In this document: positions 12,539-23,428 of the stretch, piece after piece
Layout of the letters: the number at the start of each line of letters is the position of its first letter
How positions within the stretch are numbered: the first letter of the stretch is position 1
Assembly: GCA_963691655.1 (NCBI GenBank)
Contig: OY829326.1
Span: 43,613,989 to 43,677,988, forward strand
DNA: 64,000 bases
DNA from: Toxonevra muliebris
Taxonomy: Eukaryota; Arthropoda; Insecta; Diptera; Pallopteridae
Direction: 5' to 3'
Program-made: the position numbers and the translations under genes
The notes under the pieces: model-generated
The model's database searches: none
What the model was told of the DNA's origin: nothing
What the model saw: only the letters and a program-made list of their open reading frames with translations

Positions 12539-13442
12539 CAGGGCCGTAGCCAGGATTTTTTTTCGAGGGGGGGAGGGGGGGTTCATTCGAAGAAAATTGA
12601 CATTGATTTGCCATTACTGTTGATAAGCCCGACCTCAAAACAATTAGCAAAAATACTAAAAATAGTCAGAGGCTCATTTTTTTCAAATGATTATCAGTGG
12701 GAATTCGGGCCATGATAAGGAATCCGGATAAGGTTGGCTTATATTCCCAAAATTCGTGCAGTTACTGCATTGAAAGAGGTCTTCCGAGTCGGGCTGCTCT
12801 GAGCAATAATGGGTTAAAGAATTAATTACATTTTAAGATTGTTTCCTAGAACTTTGGAGCTGATCCACTACTACTTCCCTACATGGGCTTTGCGAATAAA
12901 ACGGTTCCTAGTGTTTGTGAATGAATTTTTTATACTGAACACGAATCTGAGTTCAAAAATTTCCCATCACGCCACGTTTTAGAAAAAATGGGATGGAAAA
13001 CCCTAAAATAGAATTTTTGGCCACTTTATTTAAATTGGAGAGCTAAACACCGGCGTGTTACAAACTTCGAAATCCAGAAATTATAGGCTGAATCATGCCC
13101 TTCCAAATGAGCCCTAAACCCAAAACTGTAAATCCAAAACAGTTACTGACCTAGAAAAACTATAAATGCAGAATTGCTCAGCATCACCTTCTCTTTTTGT
13201 ATCCAAAGTCGAACCTCATGTCAAAGAAAACAAATCGGATCTGGTCGCATAGTGTAACTAAGATTTCAAGTTTATTTTTTATATTTGACTTTTTAGAAAG
13301 AAACCGTATAAAATATTTAAAAACTGTTCAATAGATTTGGATTTTTTTCATTCACTGGCAATTAATATAAAAAAATAGAAGAAAGTTTCCACATTTCGGG
13401 GGGGGTCAAAACCCCCAAAACGTCCCCCTAAATACGGCCTTG
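12539..13442. mobile_element. Non-autonomous hAT-type element, copy 1, with perfect 8-bp target duplication
   Basis: The unit begins CAGGGCCGTAGCCAGG and its right end, inverted, reads CAAGGCCGTATTTAGG. That is a 10-bp terminal repeat with one mismatch. It is flanked by perfect CGTACATC direct repeats at 12531-12538 and 13443-13450. An 8-bp duplication and CAGGG ends are the hallmarks of hAT transposition. Near each end lies a G/C-run (G7-A-G7 at 12567-12581; CGGGGGGGG and CCCCC runs at 13398-13429) forming sub-terminal inverted sequence. The 904-bp interior has no transposase frame, so movement would depend on a related autonomous element. A diverged second copy lies at 21924. Confidence 0.8.
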
Positions 13443-13450
13443 CGTACATC

Positions 13451-15560
13451 TTATGGTACCGTACTCTTAGGACTTGGTAAATATTAATCAAAATATTTCA
13501 GTAGATCTAATTTAAATATTTAAAGAGGCACATATTGAAAATATCAAACACTAGATAACTAGCAATGTTTCATATCATCAGAGAGTCAAGTCATTAGTGC
13601 TCCAGTAATTTTTGCTTAAGTTTTTTCCCAAAATTTTTACGTTGGTATCAGTAGAGATCTATACATCTAGCAGTGTTCAAAACATCCAAAATACAGAAAA
13701 TATCAGATTTAGATATATTTTTGAAATGTTTACAAAAATTCGAAAAGACTTTTTTTTTATTAAAATTTTTTTTAATTTGATTATTTTTTCGGAGTGGAAT
13801 AAATTAAGGCAGAAGCGAAGGTACCAAAGAACTGGTAGAATTCTTTTCAAATCGCTTAGAATGTTTTTTTTTGTGGTGGAACTTTATTATTTTCGCGAAA
13901 TGATATGGAAGAGAAAGTGGCTGGAGCCTGATCACTTTGATCTAGAGGAAAAACACTGGACTAAAATACATAAAACCACCAAGTTTATATCACAAAAATC
14001 TCATAAAACTTTATGGGATTTTCGGGTAAAAATTTATTTATAAACTATAAACTTTTTCTATTTTCAATAAAAGATTCTCACTTTTAATTTCACATGAGTT
14101 GGTAGGCACATAACTTAATTTCTTAGTAACAAAAAAAATACAAAAATGTATATCATTCATTCAAAGAAATGCTTCATGCTCGTGGATCAATGTTTTTTTG
14201 TACTCTTCCCTTCAAATACAAAGTATCAGTACATATAAACACTTTGTAATTGATAAATAACCAACAACAATTGAATAAAAAAGTGCTCTCAAAATTATAC
14301 AAAGCAAGACGAAGAATGATGACGAAAGTAGATACGGGTACTTACATGCGTTATAACTATTTATGTGGGCTACAAACTCATAATATTTGTGAATGGATTC
14401 TACAACTATACGAGACTCAAAAGTAATTTATTTAATTATTTTTTATTTTATTTTCTTCTTTTTTTTGTAGCAGAAACCATTTGAAATAAAGTACATTTAT
14501 TTGACTAGAGCCATTTGGAGCGTCATATTTCTTAGGAAATTACATACTCAAATAAATGGAGGTTTTCAATTAGATATCAAATGAATGTGCATGTTAATAG
14601 TCAAATCAAAACACAGTCCGTCAAAAGTCTGAATATTGAATTAGGCCTTTTTTATTCGAAAGTAAACGTTATAATCATAAAAATTGACTTCTTAGTTATC
14701 TCCGTTCTTATCTTGTTTAAGAGTTATGGACAATTTACTGCTCTCTTGTGGGGATGGCACACAGTGTAACGAAGGTTGAAACAATTCAAAAAAGTCAAGT
14801 TCGAATATTGATAATATTTTTGAATGCAGTTAAATTGTAAATATTTCAATTAGATAAGCTTAAAAAGGATTTTGGAAATTACTTTTATTTTGCCATAAAA
14901 AACGTATTGAAAGACAAGCATTTGCAATAATTACATTTTTTTGGAGTAAATACTACTTTGGTTGGTTCACTTCTAACTCCTGTAACTTTTTTATTTTTGT
15001 TTTAAATATAATGCAATTTTTTCGCAATGTTACTTGTATTATTCTTTAAGGGCATACCCAGTTTTGATGTATTTTCCTTTTTCGTTTTGAAGTACCATTA
15101 CTTGAAAAATCACCATGTTAAAACACAAAAAAAAAAGAAAAACACCAAAGTTTAAAGAGCTTTTAAAAAAATCGTCCAAAAACGTCCTCTCCAGTTTTTA
15201 CTTATTTCTTTCAAAAGATATCTCTAAAATAATAAGAAAAAAATTTCAGCTGCATATGCTTGCATATTCAGACGTAGTAATCAATTTTCTAGCGGAACGT
15301 CAAATGAAAAAAGCAGTTTTTTGAAAAATGTGAACACACCAAATTTAAGCGGTATCTGAGTTGCACTCCATGTAAGTTCTTATGCATACATATATAAATA
15401 TATGTATTTACATAAATAAATATCCTTGTATATATGCATATTAGTGTGTACCAATTTTTTTTTAAATACTTAAACAAAAATTTCTATAGGTATTAGATCT
15501 TGATCAAGTATGAAGAAGTTTGGCGAATAAATTCATATAGAACAGTAGAAACTTTTACGA
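13451..15560. other. AT-rich non-coding stretch
   Basis: The longest open frame (13612-14043, +) opens at TTG and has its first ATG nearly 40 codons in; it has no known motif and is judged fortuitous. No gene, tRNA or terminal repeat recognised. TATATATGCATA-type simple sequence is near 15385-15450. Confidence 0.5.
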
Positions 15561-16245
15561 ATTTTACGGAGGGGGGGAGGGGGGGGAGGCGGGTTGATAA
15601 TCAGCCATTCCAGATTAAACGTAACAAAAAAAAATAAATCTCGGCCTGATCATTTTAGATTTGCCTCAAACTTTGTCCATGGTTTTATTTTAGACCAAAC
15701 CCAACAAAAAGGTATACAAAAAAATTCCGATACGGTATATTACAATTAAATAAACTACACAAAAATCATTGCAGCTTTAATATATATCGTTAAATACTTT
15801 GACTATATTGGAGATGCCACTCCTACTTTTTTGATGCTGATAATTTTTATAAATTGTTGTCGTACTCCAATTTTCAAGGCATGTGATTGGGTTCTACGAC
15901 AATTTTGAGCCAAAAAACTGATTTAGACGCTTGCTTTGTATGGGACGTGCCACGTCCATATTTCTAATCTTGACCATTTTTGCTTTAAGAAATGCTTACA
16001 GTATCAGTAACTACTGCAGAAAAATTCAAGTTTATTATTTCAAAAGTTTTTGAGATATTGTAATTTTTTGATTCAGCTTATATGGGCGTGTCCGTCAATC
16101 GATTTAGTTGAAATTCGCAATATTTCTTAATATTTAGCTAAAAAATATCAGTGCAAAATTTCATTGGCCTACCACTACTCCTTCTATTTTTGTCTACCGG
16201 TTATATGGATACGCTACACTGTGTGGCGTGCTGTATGGTAGCCTT
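15561..16245. repeat. Dispersed fly-type repeat with a G-run and GTGCCACGTCC word
   Basis: The stretch begins with a G-rich run (15568-15593) like the sub-terminal run of the hAT copies. It then holds a segment with TTTGTATGGGACGTGCCACG (about 15935-15954) and TATGGGCGTGTCCGTCAATC (about 16080-16100). A related inverted word, TGCCACGCCCATCTCCCATAC, occurs at about 20640-20660. This looks like the eroded non-coding interior of a dispersed repeat. The element class is not determined. Confidence 0.35.
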
Positions 16246-16913
16246 GGAGGTAACTAGGTAAACAAAGTACTTCTTACAACACGGCCTCGTTCTAATCGGT
16301 TTCACTTTTCGGTATCGGTGCTCGTTATCCGTTATAATGCATTTCTGAATTCACTAGTTCAAGTATGTATTCAGCAACCTATTAAATATAAAACCAAAAA
16401 AAAAACATTTTTTTAAGATAATTTTATCTTGCATTATTTTATGTTTTGAAGAAAAGTAAAAAAAACGTAGATTGTCACTTATTGCGGCATCCTCTGCAAT
16501 TAAAAAAAAAGTCCGAAATTAAATATTTGAAATTTTCTTCACATAATAATAATATTAATAATAATAATAAATTAACTGCTTTTCAAAATTTCGCTAAAGA
16601 TTTACAACTATGTATATATGTATATGTGAAGTAAGAAAATAAAATGTTACAGACTTACAAATAAGGTTTCGAAATGCTTTCAGTTTCACTTTCTACTATC
16701 TGCACCCACCCACATATCATTTACATTTCTATACAACTTTATAATGCACAGGCACGTTAATAAATTTGCATCATTATGGCAACTCTCTTTAATGCCAAAA
16801 ACGTAAGTAAACAATAAAAATTTTCAGTAATAATAAATATAATGTAAAATTCACCTCTAATTTTACAGTTCTGCGTTTCTTCGAAATATTCATAGAATCG
16901 CAAAGAAAAAAAG
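16246..16913. other. AT-rich non-coding stretch
   Basis: Contains ATAATAATATTAATAATAATAA simple sequence at 16543-16570 and a TATGTATATATGTATATG run near 16610. No gene recognised. Confidence 0.5.
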
Positions 16914-16974
16914 AAATTCACCACTTGTAAAAGTTGGCGCGATCTTTACTTGCTTGCAGTTTTAAACAACGAGT

Positions 16975-17079
16975 ATGTCTCAGAAAAACCAAAACAACAA
17001 TTTCAATGTTGGCGAGAGTCGAATTCAAAGTTTTCAGTCTCAAAAAGTTATACTGAGCCAGCTAACACGCTGCGAATAA
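16975..17079 (+). CDS. Short 34-codon open frame (possible upstream ORF or exon)
   Basis: The ATG at 16975 opens a frame MSQKNQNNNFNVGESR... that ends with TAA at 17077-17079. The product would be polar, rich in Asn, Gln and Ser, as in many fly protein N-termini. It lies about 1 kb upstream of the 18050 start on the same strand. It could be an upstream ORF in the leader, an alternative first exon, or chance. No family recognised. Confidence 0.2.
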   Translation: MSQKNQNNNFNVGESRIQSFQSQKVILSQLTRCE

Positions 17080-17310
17080 GCGCGATCGCTTGAGTGATCG
17101 CTATGAAATGAAATTACTCTACCAGCTGTTTTCATTTGTATGTATGTAGTACGAATGCTCGTAGCAGTTATTATTGTTGTTGTTTTTCTTCTTTATTGAG
17201 GCTAAAATGTAGATCGTTTCTTTTACCACCAGCAACAACTGTGCAAAGAAGAGGCAAAAACAAGAGCCGAATAAATAACACGAAAGAAAACAAGCAAAAA
17301 AGAAGAAATG

Positions 17311-17362
17311 TGTTTTAAAGACAACACCAACAACAACACCAACAACAACACCAACAACAACA
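17311..17362. repeat. (CAACAACAC)n minisatellite
   Basis: About four units of ACACCAACAACA lie in tandem, running into CAACAGCAATAACG. This kind of simple repeat is frequent in fly leaders and introns. Confidence 0.8.
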
Positions 17363-18049
17363 GCAATAACGACGGCAACTGAGTGTGGATGATGGAAACC
17401 AAGAGTCAGAGCCAAGTTATTAGGTAGAGTTATATTATTGTTGCTTATACTGTGCTACGTTGGCCAAAAGGCGGTCAAATACTCACAGGAACAATCAGTT
17501 GATCCGCGATAGTCAACCGCTGAAGACGTCTTCTCTGGCTCTTTATGACTTTAGTGCTGTTTTATTATTTGTGGAAACTTTAACTCTAGTTAACTTGAAA
17601 AGCCGGGCTTTAACAAGCACACGTACATTAAGTTAACTTAACAAGAAAGAGGAGAATTTCAAATAAAAAATCTAAGAAAAAAAAAAGAAACGGGAAAACT
17701 GAAAGTTCTGGCCTGTGCAGAAGCAGAACCAATAGAAGAAGTTGAAGTGGTAGCAGTAGAAGTGTCATAAACTAAAAGTGGAACAGCAGCGTTTAAAATT
17801 AGAACTAACTGAAAAACTTACAGCCAGGCAGCTAAATCAACTTACTGTGTTCTACACTTGGCCGAGTTTGTGCCAGCGATCGGTCTGCAGATAAATAACG
17901 AAAACTACAAAATTATACCTACTTTTCATTTTGGCTTTTACTTTTGTTTTCTTTTGTTTTTTTTTTTTTGTAAATACGTGCGTGTGCATCATTTGAGAAA
18001 TTTAAAGTACTACCCAGCCGTATTTAAATTATTTCTGTTTGCTGTGTAA

Positions 18050-18138
18050 ATGAGTTTACCTGCTGACAAATCTTTCAAAATGAAGATGCGCGATGTTGAA
18101 AATGCATTCAAGTATAGACGGATACCGTATCCAAAGAG
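18050..18138 (+). CDS. Putative first coding exon of an unidentified gene
   Basis: The ATG at 18050 is preceded immediately by an in-frame TAA. The frame then reads 29 codons, beginning MSLPADKSFKMKMRDVENAF, and ends PYPK plus two bases at AAAGAG/GTAAGTG, a near-consensus splice donor in phase 2. The peptide is complex and strongly basic (KMKMR, KYRRIPYPKR), unlike the low-complexity chance frames nearby, and it lacks a signal peptide. The context of the first ATG is weak (T at -3); Met11, after TTCAAA, has a better one. I did not find the next exon, so any intron extends far to the right. I do not recognise the protein. Confidence rests on the donor, the upstream stop and the composition only. 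Confidence 0.45.
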
Positions 18139-20024
18139 GTAAGTGCACGAGTATGTAGTAGGCTAAAATCATCGAAGCTAAAATCAATTCAAGCAGCTCT
18201 ACTTTATACAAAAGGAGAGCGGAAATGCCTTTTAAGTTTTTAAGTTGCTCTGCTACTAATTTCCTTTATGCTTGGAAATTGCTTCCTGAAGTAGGAAAAT
18301 TTCACTACAATTTTGCACCATTCAAAAACATTTACTTAGTGTAAAGGAAAAAATTGAGATGCAATTGCGCTCATTTTATATAAGAAAAAAAAAATGAAAA
18401 ACGCACACAGACACAAAGATAACGCCGTAAAAGTAAAGCATGTAAAACAATTTAATACAAATCCATGAACTAGAAGGGGGAGTTCGGAAGTTTGAGGGTA
18501 AGGAAAACTAAACTAACGTCTGAAAATGAAAATCACCTAGTTTCGATTTAATTGAAAACCGGTATCAATTTGCTGGTTTTGGTCAAAAGTAAAAAAAAAA
18601 ACGAGTACGTACAAAAAATTTGCACTGAAAGCGATTCGCATTCACTAGCCATTGTAGATACATGCATATATAAATACACACATACAGACACACAAAGTAC
18701 ATGCACAAAAAATGTTGATATCTCCTTTGAATTTTGAGAGTAACATTGGAATGCACTGCATCTCTACAGCGATTCAGCTGTGCATCTAAATCTGTGCGTT
18801 TGTTTGTGCGTGTGTGTGAATGTATCTGTGTGTGTATTTGTGGATACAACATCTATGTTGCATGTTTGTATATTTGTAATATTTGTTGTAAATGCTTACT
18901 GCTGGAAAAATAAATGCAATCTTCATTAGGCAAGAAGTTTTTGAGACAAAGTAAAACAAAACTTAAGCGTTTTTGTCAATTTATGTACTAAGCGCACACT
19001 TTTATGTGCAAATTTTCAAAGTATCTACTTGTGTATGCATATCAGCAATGTTACAAATTGTCAGCATTTTTTTTTTTTTTTTTTGGACAGGATTTATTCA
19101 AAAGGAGTTAAAGCCTTGGTATGTGTAGGTGTTTGTATATGGCTAATGTATCAAAGATTTCTCCTCTTTGATAATGAAGTAGGAAGATTAAAATACCAAG
19201 CATGCAGTTTTATACCAAAATATTATCTACCTTAAGAATATGTAATTTTATTTAATTAATCGCGATCAAGAAAGTCTTGTGTTTCATTTGAGTTCGCGGT
19301 TCTAAACCCATGTGTTTTACCACGTTTGTGTCCATTTCAAAAAATTGAATTAATTTAGGAATGGTAAAAACTTAGAGCTTAAATATTTGGCCCCAACATC
19401 CCCTTCGCCTCTTCACTTTCCTTTCTCCTCCCCCATAGAAGGCTTAATCGCTACCCAGCTTATGTTCTAAAAATAATTACACACTAATTAATTCAGTTGG
19501 CTCTTGCCCAACTACTGAATTCCAATATCATCAGCTGAAATAGAAGGTATACTTCCTAAAAATAAATTCCATATTCACATATATAAATATATTTAGTAAA
19601 ATTACGGTCCTTATATTTTCTAAGACCATCTTCTACAAGAGCTTTAAATTGATCTAAAGATCCACGGATTAAATTGTTGAATTCACTTCGTCATCGCTGG
19701 ATAATCTTCGTTTATCACCGTTTATTTCTCACATTTTAATTTTAACGTGCATATAATTTGAACCATTCGTTCTGAATAAAACATTTATTTTATGGTAAAA
19801 CACAAATTTATTATTATATTTATAGATGCATATAACTAAAAATCATTAATTAATATTCATCAAAAATTCGGTACTTAAAAACACTAGCCGAATTGCAATT
19901 TCGCTCATGACCAAAGGAAAAATTCATGTACAGTATATTTTATTTTGTTTCTAGCAAAATTCATTAAATAATTGAAATTTCCATACAAATTTATATATTT
20001 ATTACAAATATCTCATGGCCAGCT
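18139..20024. other. Presumed intron, AT-rich non-coding
   Basis: Contains TACATGCATATATAAATACA and GTGTGTGTGTGAATGTATCTG simple sequence (18658-18690, 18805-18835) and a T18-type run at 19066-19084. No further exon with paired splice signals was recognised. Confidence 0.4.
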
Positions 20025-20104
20025 CTACTTAGGAAGTACATTAAGGTGCCTCACGAACAAAATGTGCTTGCTACCCACTTCTAAAACTAAACCTTGCTTT
20101 ATTT

Positions 20105-20258
20105 TCTGAAGATTACCAAAATATTTCTGCACTAACGATAAGCTGTTGTGAGCTGAATTGTTTTCGAAAACGTTTAAAAATTAACTTTTGTATGTATGGA
20201 GAATTCAGCCCACGACAGCTTAACGCTAGAGACGAAATATTTTGAAGAACTTTAATGT
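20105..20258. repeat. Palindromic repeat with about 55-bp imperfect arms
   Basis: The left arm ATATTTCTGCACTAACGATAAGCTGTTGTGAGCTGAATT matches, inverted, the right arm AATTCAGCCCACGACAGCTTAACGCTAGAGACGAAATAT with a few mismatches and a roughly 25-bp centre. One arm also occurs at 7815-7880. Repeated ..CTTAGG.(A)AG(T).CATTAAGG-like words lie on both sides (20028-20050 and 20266-20280). Probably a foldback MITE. Confidence 0.55.
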
Positions 20259-20329
20259 ATATCCACTTAGGTGCATTAAGAATACGGCAATAAGCATATC
20301 ACATAGAAATTAACTTTTCTAAATTTTAA

Positions 20330-20720
20330 TGAATTCAATCTAATAGAAATTTTGAATGTTATTTTCTCCATTGCACTATAGGAAATTTTATCCAATTTTC
20401 TGGCCAAAATTCGAAAAATGGAGGTATCGATTTGAAACTTGGCCCAAAAGTTTGTTAGATGATGTGGATACCCTCACATGAAAATAAGATTGCCACGCCC
20501 ACTTACTCTATAAGGGTGTAATATGAAGTGCTATAAAATTTGTTATGAGATAGCGAAAAAAATGTAAGGAATCATTTGGCATGAGCCACTCTTAGATCGT
20601 GAAAAAGAAAAAATATGAAAATGGGCGTGATCGGTTAACTGCCACGCCCATCTCCCATACAACAGAAAAACTTAAAAAGCTCTAAAATCCGTTGCAGTCA
20701 AGATATCAAAATAAAAATCA
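20330..20720. repeat. Dispersed repeat with GCCACGCCC words
   Basis: The words GCCACGCCCACTTACTC (about 20490) and TGCCACGCCCATCTCCCATAC (about 20640) flank ATGGGCGTGATCGG (about 20618). The composition is GC-richer than the neighbours. A related word is at 15945. It has no open frame and its class is undetermined. Confidence 0.35.
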
Positions 20721-21915
20721 TAAAAAAACAGTTTTAACTGTTTCAACATTTTGTATTGTTTCATATTTTGTTCATATTTTTTTATTTTTTACAAAAAAAA
20801 ACTTTCAGTCTCTTAATAGTTTCCCCTCAATATGCATTTAGTGTTTTGTTAATAAAAATTGGGTCCGCAGCTATCTGCAGCCAATTTTTCTTGTTGTTTA
20901 GCTAAGAAATTATTTATTTCACATATATTTTGATATACTAGAATGCACGCACTGCTTCGCAAGATAGACCTGGTTCACCAATCTTGAAAAATTTAGTTTC
21001 TAAACACCAAATTGTTTTCCAAAAAAAATTGTTTTCTTTTTTTTTTTTATTTGTGAAATGCATTCTTCATATATGAGTGTTATATATATATGTGTATATT
21101 AAGTGTATTAAGATTATAATTAAACAGCAAAAGCTTCCGAAAAATTGTTTCAAATGCACTTTGTGTTTAGCATTCATTAACTTTGACAGCTTACCCACAA
21201 TTATTCAATGAAATAATTCCTCCAATTTTTTTTTAATATGCTAATGAAATATTTATTAATAGAAATTAAGAAAAAAATTTCTTATATCGACGCGTCAAAA
21301 AAGAAGAAGATTTTTTTCCGCAGTCGCCATACAACAAACCAATCACAGTTTGGTATTCGGTAGTTGTCTGAGAAAAAATGGAATTTTTCAAAAATCGCAA
21401 AGCGAAATTTAGTAATCTAACACATAACTGAATGTCCTAAAAAATCCTGATGATTTTATTCCAAGCAAACCCAAGCAATTTTTTAAAAGTCTAAATAAAC
21501 TTCCACTTTAAAATTGCACCATTTCATTATGAGGTCACTTCAATAATATGGATTTATTTACCATAACTAATAAATTGACCAAATTTTTTTAATTGGCAAA
21601 TGATCTGCTTACTATCATTATTTGTCTCCATTTTTTATTTTTTTTAAATTATAATTTTGTTTTAAAATAAATGTACTTAAACTTTGCACACAATTTATTA
21701 CTTTCAAATGTTATTTGCTAACTTATTGAGAAGCAACATATTTTACAGCTGCTCGAGCAACAGTAAATCGATTTACATAAGAATAAAACTTACACTTATG
21801 AAAAAAAATAATAATAATTTCGGACAAGCCGAAAAATTAATTTCGACCAGCGAATTGGGTAAAATTTCCTATAGTGATTAGTGGAATTGGATTGGATTTG
21901 CTATCAATCACAAAA
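20721..21915. other. AT-rich non-coding stretch
   Basis: Contains a T-run at 21033-21046 and a tract with an imperfect palindrome ACAAACCAATCACAGTTTGG near 21333-21352. No gene or terminal repeat recognised. Confidence 0.45.
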
Positions 21916-21923
21916 ATTGGCAG

Positions 21924-22731
21924 CAGGGCCGTAGTTAGAAATTTTTTTCGGGGGGGTGGGAGGGTTTTCATTCGAAGAAAATATTCATAAATAATTTTTA
22001 TCAAACTGATTTTTAAATACAATAAATTAAATCGATGATATATTTGATGGACCCTAAAATTAAAATTTTAAAAAAATTTTCCAATTTTTTTTAATCTTAA
22101 CCTCAAAAAAATGGCCAAAAGTGACAAAAAATTCACAGAATAATCAAATTAAATTTTTTGAAATAAATATTATTCAATGTGCAATCAAATGCATTTTTTT
22201 TTATCGTGAAGGACATAATTTCATTAGCTCATTGACTTCCCACTACTGATGATGTACCCAACCTCAAAAAATAAAAATTACCAAAAATAGTAGAGGCTCA
22301 TTTTTTTCAAATGATCATCATTGGGAATTTGAGCCATTATCAATGATAAGGAATGAGGTTGAGATCTTTCGTGGTGCTCTGACCAATAATGCGTTAAAAA
22401 ATAATTATATTTTAAGATTGTCTCCTGAACTGCATGGGTTTTGCTAATAAGATGGAGTTTTTGTGAAAGAACTTTTCACGTTGAACACGAATCTGAGGTC
22501 AAAAACTTCCCATAACGTCACGTTTTAGGAAAAAAAAATGGGGTTCAAGCAAGTCTAATTTTACAAGGATCCGATAATTTTTTCTATTTTTTATTAATTT
22601 TTAAAATTTTCAAACTGATTAAGGACGAAACTTTAAATCAAAAACAGTTACTGACCTAGAAAAACTATGAACGCAGGAGTGCTCAGTATCACCTTTTCTT
22701 TTTGATTCCGTAGTCAAATCTCATGTCGAAG
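21924..22731. mobile_element. Non-autonomous hAT-type element, copy 2, lacking its 3' terminal repeat
   Basis: It begins CAGGGCCGTAGTTAG, then a G-run, then GGTTTTCATTCGAAGAAAAT, like copy 1 at 12539. Homology continues through the words CAATAATG.GTTAAA, CGTTTTAG and ACAGTTACTGACCTAGAAAA to CTCATGTCGAAG, in the same order as copy 1. It then stops about 220 bp short of the copy 1 right end. The octamer ATTGGCAG lies immediately before the left end (21916-21923) and again right after the homology stops (22732-22739), which looks like an 8-bp target duplication. No transposase frame is present. Confidence 0.65.
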
Positions 22732-22739
22732 ATTGGCAG

Positions 22740-23090
22740 ATTAATTTTTCTATACTACTATATGGGGTGTTTCGCAACAATTCACACCAGCACAAAACCA
22801 AAGTTTCGAACTTTTTTTCGTTTTGTTTTGATTCGGTAATTAGAATCCCTTTTCAATGTTCTGATTTGAAAAACCACTTTCTTCAGAGGAGCCTGATTTG
22901 GAAAAAACAAATTTTATTTCGGAAAGCCTTTATTTAAGTCTAAAAACAAAGCGTTCGCAACAAAAAGTATGAACTGATGCAAAATGCCTCGTATTTATGT
23001 GCTTTAGTTTATTACAACATCACACTGGATCCTTAATTCCAAGGTGTACATACATTGACTTTAGAATGTCATATAAGAAATGTGTCTGGT
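22740..23090. other. Non-coding spacer
   Basis: No gene, terminal repeat or RNA recognised between the two hAT-like elements. Confidence 0.4.
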
Positions 23091-23098
23091 ATTCTAAT

Positions 23099-23420
23099 CA
23101 GGGATGCAAACCGGTTTTGAACCAAATTATTTTTGAGCCGAACTATCTACAATTTGAATGTCTCGAATCGTATCCTGAACCAAACCACATTTGATTTTTT
23201 TTTTTTCACTTGAACCAAACCAAACCAGATTTGTTAGAAAGAAATACAAGGGATACTTTCAAAGAGCAATATCAAATTGAACAGTGGAAGGTTCTTGAAC
23301 CAACCCCTGTTTGTACGGAACCAGCGGTTCAAAGGTGTAGAAGAATCCGGTTTTGAACCAAACCGATTGTTCAGAGAGACCGTGAACCGCTCAACCAAAT
23401 TTGCTTGATTCACATCCCCG
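23099..23420. mobile_element. Short hAT-like MITE with 8-bp target duplication (one mismatch)
   Basis: The left end CAGGGATGCAAACC and inverted right end CGGGGATGTGAATC form a 14-bp imperfect terminal repeat. The flanks are ATTCTAAT (23091-23098) and ATTCTCAT (23421-23428). The 322-bp interior is built of repeated GGTTTTGAACCAAACC and GAACC words in both orientations, giving many small hairpins. Related pieces lie at about 9560-9685 and 11327-11395. No coding capacity. Confidence 0.65.
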
Positions 23421-23428
23421 ATTCTCAT

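Larger units (their letters stand above)
16914..18049 (+). promoter_or_regulatory. Possible 5' region of the gene beginning at 18050
   Basis: Compared with its surroundings this stretch is richer in G+C and of higher complexity. It includes GCGCGATCGC (about 17079-17088), a 12-bp palindrome GAAGACGTCTTC (17522-17533), and a (CAACAACAC) minisatellite at 17311-17362. It lies directly upstream of the best plus-strand first-exon candidate. I cannot place a transcription start, and no TATA box stands out. Treating this as promoter plus 5' UTR is inference from position and composition. Confidence 0.25.

Noticed and set aside
13612..14043. 143-codon open frame (+)
   Set aside because: It opens at TTG, its first ATG is nearly 40 codons in, the product is Phe/Lys-rich as expected from AT-rich DNA, and there is no motif or splice signal.
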